This document shows positions 28,080 to 36,623 of a stretch of DNA of 64,000 bases, piece after piece. Each line of letters starts with the position of its first letter. Positions within the stretch are counted from its first letter, which is position 1. The translations under genes were made by a program, and so were the position numbers. The notes under the pieces are model-generated. The model was not told the origin of the DNA, searched no databases, and was given only the letters and a program-made list of their open reading frames with translations. Location of the stretch: positions 3,530,001 through 3,594,000 of the forward strand of contig CP097899.1 of NCBI GenBank assembly GCA_023639215.1, given 5' to 3'. The DNA is from Candidatus Pristimantibacillus lignocellulolyticus. GTDB taxonomy: Bacteria; Bacillota; Bacilli; Paenibacillales; Paenibacillaceae.

Positions 28080-31000
28080 TTGAAAAACGTGACAAGAATG
28101 ATCTCCACAATCTCAATGTTCGCTATCCTAGTGAGTTTATGCTACATACATCCAGGTGTTTCAACAGCAGCAATACCTGTCACTTCGGCGAATTCATCTA
28201 TATTTGGCCCTAATGTCTATGTATTTGAACCGTCGATGTCCACGTCTGAAATTCAAAACATTACAAATTCAGTTTTCAGCGATCAGGAAACTAATGAATT
28301 TGGAAGCGATCGTTACGCATTACTCTTCAAACCTGGTACTTATAATGTGAATTTTAATGTAGGCTACTACACACATGTAGCGGGTCTTGGTAAAAATCCA
28401 GGAGATGTTACGATATCAGGCGGTTTGAACGTTAATGCAGATTGGGATAATGGCAATGCGACTCGCAACTTTTGGCGTGCGATCGAAAACCTTACGATTA
28501 ATCCCTCGAGTGGAATAACACAAATTGCTGTTTCACAAGCCGCACCATTAAGACGATTGCATGTTAAGGGTGAATTGGATTTATTTGATTTTGACTCTAA
28601 CTGGAATGCAGGTTGGGCAAGTGGTGGATACTTAGCTGATTCTATCGTCGATGGTCCGATTGTTCCAGCATCCCAACAACAATGGTTTTCGAGAAACAGT
28701 CAATATAACAATTGGACAAATGGAGTTTGGAATATGGTCTTTGTAGGTGATAGTAATCCACCTACCGGTCAATTTCCTGATCCTCCATATACAGTTGTTG
28801 AGAAGACACCAATCATACGTGAAAAGCCATATCTTTACGTAGATAATGCTGGTCAATACCAGGTGTTTGTTCCATCGCTACAAACGAATACGCAAGGTGT
28901 TAGTTGGGCGAACGGATCCACACCAGGAAAATCGATTTCAATTGATCAGTTCTATATTGCTCGTGAAGATACATCCACTGCAGCAAGTATTAATGCTGCG
29001 CTTAGTCAAGGAAAAAACTTATTGTTTACACCAGGTAATTACCATCTGAATGATACCATTAGAATAACTAATGCTAATACTGTAGTGTTAGGCATCGGAT
29101 TACCTACTTTAATACCGGACAATGGTCAAATTACAATGTCAGTTGCAGATGTTGATGGAGTGCAAATTGCAGGGTTGGTATTTGATGCAGGTCCTGTTAA
29201 TTCATCTACACTACTTGAAGTAGGACCTACTGGAAGTTCTAATACACATACATCGAATCCAATCTCTCTTCATGACCTTACCTTCAGAACCGGTGGAGCT
29301 ACTAATGGTAAAAATGATGTAGCAATAATGATTAACAGCAATAATGTAATTGGTGATCATTTCTGGATTTGGCGGGCTGATCATGGTGCTGGTGCAGGAT
29401 GGAATAGTAATGTCTCTAAGAATGGTCTTGTTGTCAACGGTAATAACGTAACTTTGTATGGATTGTTTAACGAGCATCACAATGAGTATCAGACCATTTG
29501 GAATGGTAATGGTGGGCGACTCTATTTCTATCAGTCCGAAATTCCATATGATGTTCCAAGCCAATCAGCTTGGATGAGTAATAACGGAAGTGTCAACGGA
29601 TATGCTTCTTATAAAGTAGCAGACACTGTAACAAATCATGAAGCATGGGGACTCGGTATCTATTCCTTCTTCAGAGATGCACCGGTAAAGCTAGAAAGTG
29701 CGATAGAGGTGCCAAACGTTCCAGGAGTGAAAATACACCATGCAACTACAATATGGTTGGCTGGTACAGCTGGAAGTGAAATAACACACATTATTAACAA
29801 CATAGGTGAAAAAGTATATGCTAACTCACCAGCTGAAGCAATGCGACAAACAGTAACTGAATTTGTAGGCAATGGAACTGTAGATACAATTGCACCAAGT
29901 GTGCCAACGAACCTAACTGCAACTGCATCTTCAAGTAGCCAAATTAATTTGAACTGGGCGGCATCAACTGATAATGTTGGTGTTATCGGATACGATATTT
30001 ATCGAAATGGAATAATTGTCGGGTCATCATCGCAAGCCTCCTATAGTGATACTGGTCTACTTGCATTAACGTCATATAGCTACTTTATTAAAGCTAAAGA
30101 TGCTGTAGGCAACTTCTCTTCTTCCAGTAATACCGTTACTGCCGTTACTTTGAATGGGGGAGTGGCGACAGCGTTAGATCGAACAGGTTGGACAGCCTCA
30201 TCTAATCCTTCAAGTGGCGATGTAGCTGCTAATTTATTGGATGGCAATATATCTTCTCGTTGGAGCACTGGGACAGCAATGGCACCTGGGCAATCTATTG
30301 TAGTCGATATGCAATCAGCGAAAAACATAAGTAAAATCGTTATGGATTCTACAGGTAGTGATCAGGATTATGCACGAGGTTATGATGTATATGTTTCGAA
30401 TGATGGTACGAATTGGGGAACAGCGATATCCAGTGGTACTGGCAGCGGCCCGATAATTACAGTGAATTTTCCAACCCAAACTTCACGATATATTAAAGTA
30501 GTACAAACCGGTTCGGTATCTAACTGGTGGTCTATTCTAGAATTCAATGTATTCGGTAGCGCAGGTCCAGTTGATACCGTAGCACCGACTATACCTGTAA
30601 ATGTGATGGCAACAGCAACTTCCAATAGCCAGATTAATTTGAGCTGGACGGCATCCACAGATAATATTGGAGTTTCAGGTTATGATATTTATCGCAATGG
30701 TGTTATCGTTGGATCATCTACAGCCACTACTTATAATGATATTGGTCTAACTCCAGCAACCACATACAATTATTTCATCAAAGCAAAAGATGTTGCTGGC
30801 AACACATCTGTTGCCAGCAGTACAGTCAACGCGACTACCTCTGGTGGAGGAACAGGTAATGCACTTGACCGAGCAGGATGGGTTGCATCATCTTCTCCTA
30901 TTAGTGGTGATGTGCCAGCGAATTTATTAGATGGCAATATGTCTTCACGCTGGAGTACTGGAGCGACAATGACACCCGGACAATTTATTACTATAGACAT

Positions 31001-31250
31001 GTTGAGTGTCAAAGGTTTTAGTAAGATCGTCATGGATTCAACAGGAAGTGATAATGATTATGCGCGTGGTTATGAGGTATATATGTCTAATGAAGGGATC
31101 AATTGGGGGAGTGCTATTGCTACAGGCTCAGGCACCGGCCCAGTAGTGACGATTAATTTCGCAAATATAAATGCTCGTTATATCAAAATTGTTCAGACAG
31201 GAACTTCGTCAAGTTGGTGGTCAATCCGAGAGATTAATATTTACAGCTAG
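28080..31250 (+). CDS. Secreted beta-helix protein with duplicated FN3-F5/8 modules
   Basis: A 1056-residue secreted protein starting at TTG with AGGAGG upstream; signal peptide about residues 1-31 (cleavage near STAA). The catalytic-looking part (about 38-600) has two pectate-lyase-like right-handed beta-helix segments, each opening with the same pattern (LLFKPGTYNVN near 83; LLFTPGNYHLND near 320) and asparagine ladders such as NGLVVNGNNVTLYGLFNEHH. It resembles proteins annotated only as coagulation factor 5/8-type domain proteins in Streptomyces and Paenibacillus, and GH55-like double helices. Then FN3 (about 605-690), F5/8 type C (about 700-830), FN3 (about 835-920), F5/8 (about 930-1056). 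Probable polysaccharide-active enzyme; substrate unknown. Confidence 0.78.
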   Translation: MKNVTRMISTISMFAILVSLCYIHPGVSTAAIPVTSANSSIFGPNVYVFEPSMSTSEIQNITNSVFSDQETNEFGSDRYALLFKPGTYNVNFNVGYYTHVAGLGKNPGDVTISGGLNVNADWDNGNATRNFWRAIENLTINPSSGITQIAVSQAAPLRRLHVKGELDLFDFDSNWNAGWASGGYLADSIVDGPIVPASQQQWFSRNSQYNNWTNGVWNMVFVGDSNPPTGQFPDPPYTVVEKTPIIREKPYLYVDNAGQYQVFVPSLQTNTQGVSWANGSTPGKSISIDQFYIAREDTSTAASINAALSQGKNLLFTPGNYHLNDTIRITNANTVVLGIGLPTLIPDNGQITMSVADVDGVQIAGLVFDAGPVNSSTLLEVGPTGSSNTHTSNPISLHDLTFRTGGATNGKNDVAIMINSNNVIGDHFWIWRADHGAGAGWNSNVSKNGLVVNGNNVTLYGLFNEHHNEYQTIWNGNGGRLYFYQSEIPYDVPSQSAWMSNNGSVNGYASYKVADTVTNHEAWGLGIYSFFRDAPVKLESAIEVPNVPGVKIHHATTIWLAGTAGSEITHIINNIGEKVYANSPAEAMRQTVTEFVGNGTVDTIAPSVPTNLTATASSSSQINLNWAASTDNVGVIGYDIYRNGIIVGSSSQASYSDTGLLALTSYSYFIKAKDAVGNFSSSSNTVTAVTLNGGVATALDRTGWTASSNPSSGDVAANLLDGNISSRWSTGTAMAPGQSIVVDMQSAKNISKIVMDSTGSDQDYARGYDVYVSNDGTNWGTAISSGTGSGPIITVNFPTQTSRYIKVVQTGSVSNWWSILEFNVFGSAGPVDTVAPTIPVNVMATATSNSQINLSWTASTDNIGVSGYDIYRNGVIVGSSTATTYNDIGLTPATTYNYFIKAKDVAGNTSVASSTVNATTSGGGTGNALDRAGWVASSSPISGDVPANLLDGNMSSRWSTGATMTPGQFITIDMLSVKGFSKIVMDSTGSDNDYARGYEVYMSNEGINWGSAIATGSGTGPVVTINFANINARYIKIVQTGTSSSWWSIREINIYS

Positions 31251-31257
31251 AAGAATA

Positions 31258-31300
31258 GAAAAGCATTGATTCAGGATTTTCTGAATCAATGCTTTTTATT
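31258..31300. terminator. Bidirectional terminator
   Basis: AAAAGCATTGATTCAG pairs with CTGAATCAATGCTTTT, with T-runs on both strands; it separates the convergent beta-helix gene and the gene at 31337. Confidence 0.88.
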
Positions 31301-31336
31301 GTATCAGTGGACTTGAGGGTGTAGACCATTTGTACA

Positions 31337-32704
31337 TTATTTATTCGGAACAGCCTTCAAAAATTCTTCCAATTTTTCTGTTTCATCATAGGACAGTTTA
31401 ATAGAATATCCGTCATTAAAATCCATTGTGAATAAATAATCTTCATCTTTAGCATTGTATGGTAACGCATATTCGGTTCTATTAGAATATCTTCTTTCTG
31501 TTTCAGGAGCCATATTAGGAGGGAGAACTAGCATAGATAATACCGACCTATCAATCGTTAATTCATCATTAAATTGTGTAATCACCTCAATCAAAAACGG
31601 AGAGTTTTTTTTGAAGTAAACTATAGATGACGACTCTTCTTTTCGTAAATTTTTATACTCATCGATATAACTTAATAATCTGTTAATGTCATCGTACTCG
31701 ATAAGGATATATTTTTTTTCAATACGAGAAGCAAAATCAGAGGTGTCAAATGAATCACCCAACAATAACAAATTATAGTAATTACTATGTAATAGTTCTA
31801 GAACAATTTTTCTAACATCTGTGTTATTAGAAAATATCACATTATTGGTAAACGTAATAAACTCATAACGATTATGCACTTTCATGCTGTATTCTTCATC
31901 AATAATATCCTTCATCTTATTGTATTCAATATTTAAAGTAGATCCGTAGTAGGTTGTAAGGTTAATGCCCTTACCAGATTCAAAATTAATCTGATTAGAT
32001 GCGTAGTTTTGATTTAAGAAATTGGCATAGAACTGATAAAATTTACGACTGTTATGATGTAATAATAGATCTACTTGATCTTCAGAAAGAGAAAAGTCTA
32101 AACTATCCACAATTTCAATCTTCGTAATATCAATGTATTGATAATTAAGTACTTTATTTTCATTGAAAGGATAATTGATCTCATATAATAGAAATTTATT
32201 CTCCCAGTAATCATATAACCGGACAAAATATAGTGAATCTCCGTTATAAAGAAATACGCTATCAGGTTCAACATGTTGCAAAGTATTATATTGGAAATCT
32301 GGTGGCATGTTCAGCTTGTATTCATACGGAGTACTATCAATCTCCATAGCTAATATGTTCTCACTACTATTATTTTCAAAGAAAGGATTTACATCAATTA
32401 ACTGGTATCTAACATTTTTATGATGAAATATCGAAGAGAGATAGTCTGAGACATTAACGGGCTGTGAATATAGAAAGTGCGGATCAGAGATGAAACCACC
32501 GTACAAAGGAAAAATTCCAGACCACATAAAATTTCGTAAGTTGTACTTATCTCTTCGGATTTCTATGTTGTCATTATCATAATCTGTAGAAGATATTTGA
32601 TTTGAACCAAAAATTTCTTTTTCATAGGTTTGTATAAGTAAGAAAGAAAACACAAGCAGACCTACTGATATGAGAAATATGAAAACCCATTTTAATTTCA
32701 CCAT
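31337..32704 (-). CDS. Membrane-anchored hypothetical protein
   Basis: A 455-residue protein with one N-terminal membrane segment (about residues 5-25, VFIFLISVGLLVFSFLLIQ) and a large outer domain rich in Asn, Tyr, Asp and Ser. I do not recognise any family. The outer part alternates predicted strands and helices, with no Cys and no catalytic motif I can name. AGGGGAG lies 11 bases upstream of the ATG. It is transcribed alone, against both neighbours. Codon use is similar to the rest of the window. Confidence 0.65.
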   Translation of the reverse strand: MVKLKWVFIFLISVGLLVFSFLLIQTYEKEIFGSNQISSTDYDNDNIEIRRDKYNLRNFMWSGIFPLYGGFISDPHFLYSQPVNVSDYLSSIFHHKNVRYQLIDVNPFFENNSSENILAMEIDSTPYEYKLNMPPDFQYNTLQHVEPDSVFLYNGDSLYFVRLYDYWENKFLLYEINYPFNENKVLNYQYIDITKIEIVDSLDFSLSEDQVDLLLHHNSRKFYQFYANFLNQNYASNQINFESGKGINLTTYYGSTLNIEYNKMKDIIDEEYSMKVHNRYEFITFTNNVIFSNNTDVRKIVLELLHSNYYNLLLLGDSFDTSDFASRIEKKYILIEYDDINRLLSYIDEYKNLRKEESSSIVYFKKNSPFLIEVITQFNDELTIDRSVLSMLVLPPNMAPETERRYSNRTEYALPYNAKDEDYLFTMDFNDGYSIKLSYDETEKLEEFLKAVPNK

Positions 32705-32953
32705 TACTCTTCTATCTCCCCTTACACCTTCAAATAGCGCTACATAAACGGATACAATGATCTTAACTTATTTTACCAGTAATGCGAAACGAATGTTATA
32801 GTTCTTTAGATTACCTAATAGCAGAGAGAGAACAAGTACGGAGTTAGTGATGTGTTTGTTCTTTGTATTGTTGAAATTTACAGGTAATTTTTGGGTTTTA
32901 TGTGCTAGGATATATAAAAACAATCTAATCTCAATCAGAAATGAGCTGATTCT

Positions 32954-33847
32954 ATGAAGAAGAAAGTCGTTTTAGCGGGTGGGACTGGTTTTGTCGGAAA
33001 ATACTTCAATGAGAAGTTTAGTGATATGGGCTATGAGGTGAAAATTATTTCAAGGCAAGTAGGTCATATATCTTGGGAAAATGAGGAAGAAATAATCGCA
33101 GCGATAAACGATTCAGAGATGCTCATTAATTTAGCAGGGAAGTCAGTAGATTGTCGTTACAATGAAAAGAACAAACGAGAGATTCTAATGTCGAGAGTAG
33201 ACACAACTCGTATACTTGGTCAAGCAGTACTAGAATGTTATAATCCGCCTTCATTGTGGATTAATTCAAGTACTGCTACGATTTATCGACATGCGGAAGA
33301 TAGACCTATGACGGAGGAAACGGGAGATATTGGTTCTGGTTTCTCAGTAGACGTGGCAACAGAGTGGGAGAAGGCATTCTTCTCTTTCGACTTACCTACC
33401 ACTAGACAGGTTGCTTTGAGGCTTGCTATCGTACTAGGTGAGCATGGTGGTGTAATGACAGCTTTCAAAAACTTAGTTAGATTTGGTCTTGGTGGTGCAC
33501 AAGGATCCGGTTATCAGAAATTTAGTTGGATTCATATTGAAGATTTATTCGACATGACACTCTTCATTAGAGATAATGAGGACATTATTGGGGTAGTTAA
33601 CAGTTCTGCACCTCATCCCATCTCAAATCGTGAATTGATGGAGACCTTACGGAAAACGATGAATGTCAAATTCGGATTGCCTTCTCCAAAGTGGATGCTT
33701 GAGCTAGGTGCAGTAGTTATTAAAACAGAGACGGAGTTAATTTTGAAGAGCAGATGGGTCATTCCAGACCGGATAGAGAAAGCAGGGTATACATTTAAAT
33801 ATCGGACGATAGATAAAGCACTTCAACAAATATTACGAGGCGTGTAA
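32954..33847 (+). CDS. TIGR01777-type NAD-dependent epimerase/dehydratase family protein
   Basis: A 297-residue extended-SDR protein. The N-terminal Rossmann motif GGTGFVGKYF is at residues 9-18; NLAGKSVDCRYNEKNKREI and SRVDTTRILGQAV are hallmarks of the TIGR01777 (YfhF/YfcH) group, as is the C-terminal DUF1731-like end (WVIPDRIEKAGYTFKY). The catalytic Tyr/Lys of true epimerases is not obvious (STATIYRHAEDRPM). Biochemical function is unknown in this group. The ribosome-binding site is weak. A GNAT gene follows after 36 bases. Confidence 0.85.
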   Translation: MKKKVVLAGGTGFVGKYFNEKFSDMGYEVKIISRQVGHISWENEEEIIAAINDSEMLINLAGKSVDCRYNEKNKREILMSRVDTTRILGQAVLECYNPPSLWINSSTATIYRHAEDRPMTEETGDIGSGFSVDVATEWEKAFFSFDLPTTRQVALRLAIVLGEHGGVMTAFKNLVRFGLGGAQGSGYQKFSWIHIEDLFDMTLFIRDNEDIIGVVNSSAPHPISNRELMETLRKTMNVKFGLPSPKWMLELGAVVIKTETELILKSRWVIPDRIEKAGYTFKYRTIDKALQQILRGV

Positions 33848-33883
33848 TAACAATAATGAATAACAAGGTGAGGGTTGATCGGT

Positions 33884-34303
33884 ATGTCATTATCAATAAC
33901 TTCTGAATCAAATGTTGAACGTAAAGAGTATATAAGAAGCAAATTAGTCGAATATAACTGGATGCACTTCCCAGATCATTTAAAAGGGAGATATCAAGAA
34001 TTAACGTTATCGCTTATAGATGAAGGTGGGCAAATCTACGGTGGCCTAATCGGAGAGATTTGTTGGAATTGGCTAGAAATACAATACCTGGTTGTTGATC
34101 AGCAATATAGAAAACTTGGGTATGGAAGAAAGCTTATGATGGAAGCAGAGAGAATAGCAAAAGAAAAGCATTGTGAATTCATTAAATTAGATACATTAAG
34201 TTTTCAAGCATTAGATTTTTACAAGAAGGAAGGCTTTCAAGTTTTTGGAACGATCGAAAATGCAGGTAGTCATACACACTATTACTTGAAGAAAGATATT
34301 TAG
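33884..34303 (+). CDS. GNAT-family N-acetyltransferase
   Basis: About 139 residues from ATG 33884, chosen because AAGGTGAGG ends 10 bases before it, whereas a TTG at 33875 is too close. The acetyl-CoA pyrophosphate-binding loop is present as QQYRKLGYGRKLMMEAE, preceded by the strand LEIQYLVVD and followed by FIKLDTLSFQALDFYKKEGF, typical of GNAT motif B. The acceptor cannot be told. Likely co-transcribed with the TIGR01777 gene. Confidence 0.85.
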   Translation: MSLSITSESNVERKEYIRSKLVEYNWMHFPDHLKGRYQELTLSLIDEGGQIYGGLIGEICWNWLEIQYLVVDQQYRKLGYGRKLMMEAERIAKEKHCEFIKLDTLSFQALDFYKKEGFQVFGTIENAGSHTHYYLKKDI

Positions 34304-34422
34304 TTGTTCTTTTTCCATCATTAAAATAAGGAATAATGAGGCTGGATCAGTAGTAATATACTAGTTGGATATTTTTAATATTAATCAAATTATCTCAAGT
34401 TAATCTAGTATAGGATGTGTGG

Positions 34423-34824
34423 ATGATGGAAAGAGAAGCAGGGTTTTGGATACGTCTTGGTGCTAAATTTTTAGATGGAATTATTATCGGTATCCCAATA
34501 GCAATTTTAGCTTCCATACTTACAGGGGAGCATGCTGAAGATTATTTGAAAAATGCTTTGAACTTGCTCTATTCAATGTTACTACCAATATTTTGGAATG
34601 GTTATACGGTAGGAAAGCGTATATGTAGCATCAGAATTAGAAAAGTGAATGATCATATGCCTCCAACTTTTTTGAATATGTTATTACGTGATGTTGTGGG
34701 TGGGCTAGTTTATGGTCTTACTTTTGGAATAGCCCTCATCATAAGCATTTGTATGGTTTGTCTGCGAGAAGATAAACGGTCTTTGCATGATTTAATTGCA
34801 GGGACTGAAGTCATTCATGATTAA
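34423..34824 (+). CDS. RDD-family membrane protein
   Basis: About 133 residues; TAGGA precedes ATG 34423, with GTG 34417 and ATG 34426 as alternatives. The opening AGFWIRLGAKFLDGIIIGIP is the RDD-family N-terminal helix; three membrane helices follow (about 15-35, 45-65, 90-115), and the end LREDKRSLHDLIAGTEV is the family's C-terminal signature. Small RDD proteins are membrane proteins of uncertain, possibly transport, function. It stands alone and ends at a strong terminator. Confidence 0.85.
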   Translation: MMEREAGFWIRLGAKFLDGIIIGIPIAILASILTGEHAEDYLKNALNLLYSMLLPIFWNGYTVGKRICSIRIRKVNDHMPPTFLNMLLRDVVGGLVYGLTFGIALIISICMVCLREDKRSLHDLIAGTEVIHD

Positions 34825-34832
34825 TTCAGATG

Positions 34833-34873
34833 AAACACTGCCTAGCATGATTACATAGGCAGTGTTTTTTGTA
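34833..34873 (+). terminator. Terminator after RDD gene
   Basis: AAACACTGCCTA / TAGGCAGTGTTT stem followed by TTTTTGTATT. Confidence 0.87.
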
Positions 34874-35032
34874 TTAATAATAAGCTATAGGGTGGATTAG
34901 TAGTAGTGTCCAATAAGAAGGAGAGCAATTTTCTTCACACTTTTTAAACATTAATGTATACTAAGTTTACTGAGTTTAATAATTGGGGTTTATCAAATAA
35001 CTACATTGAAATTGAAAGAGGTGTAATAACGA

Positions 35033-35449
35033 ATGAGCGGATCATCTTATGTTATTGGAGAAGTGGTACATGGTGCTGCACTTGGGCGTGAATTGATGTT
35101 TCCAACGATTAATCTAGGAGGAAATGTTGATCAATATGATTCTCCTAAAGCTGGGATATATCTTGGAATAGCTGAGATCATCACGGGAGTATTCGCTAAT
35201 CAGTCGTTTTATACTCTTATTAGTGCTGGATATCGCCCAACTGTGAATGGTGATTCTTATAAAATAGAAGCATATTTACTTGATTTTTCAGGTGATTTAT
35301 ACGGAGAACAAGTAAAGGTAACATTTTCAACATATTTACGTGATGAGATTAAGTACGACAATTTGGATGATCTTATTGAGCAGATGAAGCTTGATGAGTT
35401 GAATGGCAGAGCAATGATTGCGCAAGGTAAGATAGAAGCTTTGACATAA
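35033..35449 (+). CDS. Stand-alone riboflavin kinase domain protein
   Basis: A 138-residue protein equal to the C-terminal riboflavin kinase half of bifunctional RibF: GEVVHGAALGRELMFPTINL (PTxN motif for ATP/Mg), GIYLG, a YRPTVNGDSYKIEAYLLDF strand pair, DLYGEQVKVTF and LRDEIKYDNLDDLIEQM. The FMN adenylyltransferase half is absent and there is no room for it upstream. It should convert riboflavin to FMN. The motif GYRPTV replaces the usual GTRPTF. GAGGTG precedes the ATG. No FMN riboswitch is visible ahead of it. Confidence 0.85.
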   Translation: MSGSSYVIGEVVHGAALGRELMFPTINLGGNVDQYDSPKAGIYLGIAEIITGVFANQSFYTLISAGYRPTVNGDSYKIEAYLLDFSGDLYGEQVKVTFSTYLRDEIKYDNLDDLIEQMKLDELNGRAMIAQGKIEALT

Positions 35450-35499
35450 AACAATTGAACAGCTAATTTATTTGTGCATGTGAAGGATGTGAGCTTAGT

Positions 35500-35754
35500 A
35501 TGGGGTTAGGGATCGTTGTTGTTGAGACCTGTACTAGAAATGAACTATCGAATTTAGATTTGGAACAATTGGAAACAGAATACGAAGAGGTAGCTGTCAT
35601 ACGAACAGATTGTCTTAATATGTGTAATCTATGCAGGGCTAGACCATATGCGTTAGTAAACGGTAATAAAGTATATGAAAAAACAACAACTGAATGTTAT
35701 GAGAAGGTTGTGGTTGTTGTACAATCTGAACTAAAAGATTTCTACCAATACTAG
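35500..35754 (+). CDS. yuzB: DUF1450 (YuzB-like) small cysteine protein
   Basis: An 84-residue cytoplasmic protein of the DUF1450/YuzB type: ETCTRNEL near residue 10 and the conserved CLNMCNLCRARPYALVNG block (residues about 38-55), with a further C-terminal Cys. Function unknown; the clustered cysteines suggest a thioredoxin-like fold or metal binding. It follows the riboflavin kinase by 50 bases, and the first unit of repeat locus C begins one base after its stop codon. Confidence 0.83.
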   Translation: MGLGIVVVETCTRNELSNLDLEQLETEYEEVAVIRTDCLNMCNLCRARPYALVNGNKVYEKTTTECYEKVVVVVQSELKDFYQY

Positions 35755-35755
35755 A

Positions 35756-36498
35756 GGTAGTTCAAAACATCCACTCGTGATCACGATGTGGTGCTTCGTA
35801 GCGTAATCGACGGCGAATATGCCCTCCATCGAAAGCCTGCGTGTGCTCTCGTACACAATACGTACGCTGTGCTACTCGTTTTCGCTGGAGTGCATCTTCT
35901 TGGTGCTGACAAGCGAATGTTTTGAACCTTTATTGGAAGAAGTAGTTCATAAAGCGGGCTTTGATAACGATGATTAGCTTCAAAGCATAATCGCATCGAA
36001 TATGAAGTGAACTTGGGAAGTCCGGTACGCGTGTACCAAACACGTACACTTGCGTTTCCTCCTTCCGCAAGTAGCACTCCATCTTCTTGGTTCTAAAATC
36101 CCGCTTTTTGAACCTTTATTGGAAGAAGTAGTTCATAAAGCGGGCTTTGATAACGATGATTAGCTTCGAAGCATAATCGCATCGAATATGAAGTGAACTT
36201 GGGAAGTCCGGTACGCGTGTACCAAACACGTACACTTGCGTTTCCTCCTTCCGCAAGTAGCACTCCATCTTCTTGGTTCTGAAAGCCCGCTTTTTGAACC
36301 TATATTGGAAGAAGTAGTTCATAAAGCGGGCTTTGATAACGATGATTAGCTTCGAAGCATAATCGCATCGAATATGAAGTGAACTTGGGAAGTCCGGTAC
36401 GCGTGTACCAAACACGTACACTTGCGTTTCCTCCTTCCGCGAGTAGCACTCCATCTTCTTGGTTCTGAAAGCCCGCTTTTTGAACCTTTATTGGAAGA
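35756..36498 (+). repeat. 186-bp repeat, locus C: one divergent and three near-identical tandem units
   Basis: Units at 35756-35940 (divergent), 35941-36126, 36127-36312 and 36313-36498; the last three have an exact 186-bp period and differ at only a few bases. Each begins AGTTCATAAAGCGGGCTTTG and ends AAAGCCCGCTTTTTGAACC (inverted termini), with internal stems GTGTAC/GTACAC and ACTTGCG/CGCAAGT. A short head of a further unit follows the last one. Long open frames across it are by-products of the 3n period. Confidence 0.95.
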
Positions 36499-36538
36499 GG
36501 TAGTTTAAAAAGCTGATTTTGAAATGAAGGTAATAAAT

Positions 36539-36582
36539 TAACGCCCATTCATTAGAGTAATAACGTTAATGATTGGGCGTTA
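36539..36582 (+). promoter_or_regulatory. Hairpin between repeat array and MFS gene
   Basis: TAACGCCCA-TTCATTA pairs with TAATGA-TTGGGCGTTA. CTTGTG rather than a T-tract follows, so it may be a weak terminator of the upstream transcript or an operator/leader stem for the MFS gene that starts 42 bases later. Confidence 0.4.
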
Positions 36583-36623
36583 CTTGTGTGAACATAGTAA
36601 ATACATATAGGAGATATTATAAT

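Noticed and set aside
34874..35032. FMN riboswitch ahead of the riboflavin kinase
   Set aside because: None of the conserved FMN-element segments can be found in the 160 bases.
35756..36498. CRISPR array
   Set aside because: The units are 186 bp with no unique spacers between short repeats, and no cas genes are near.
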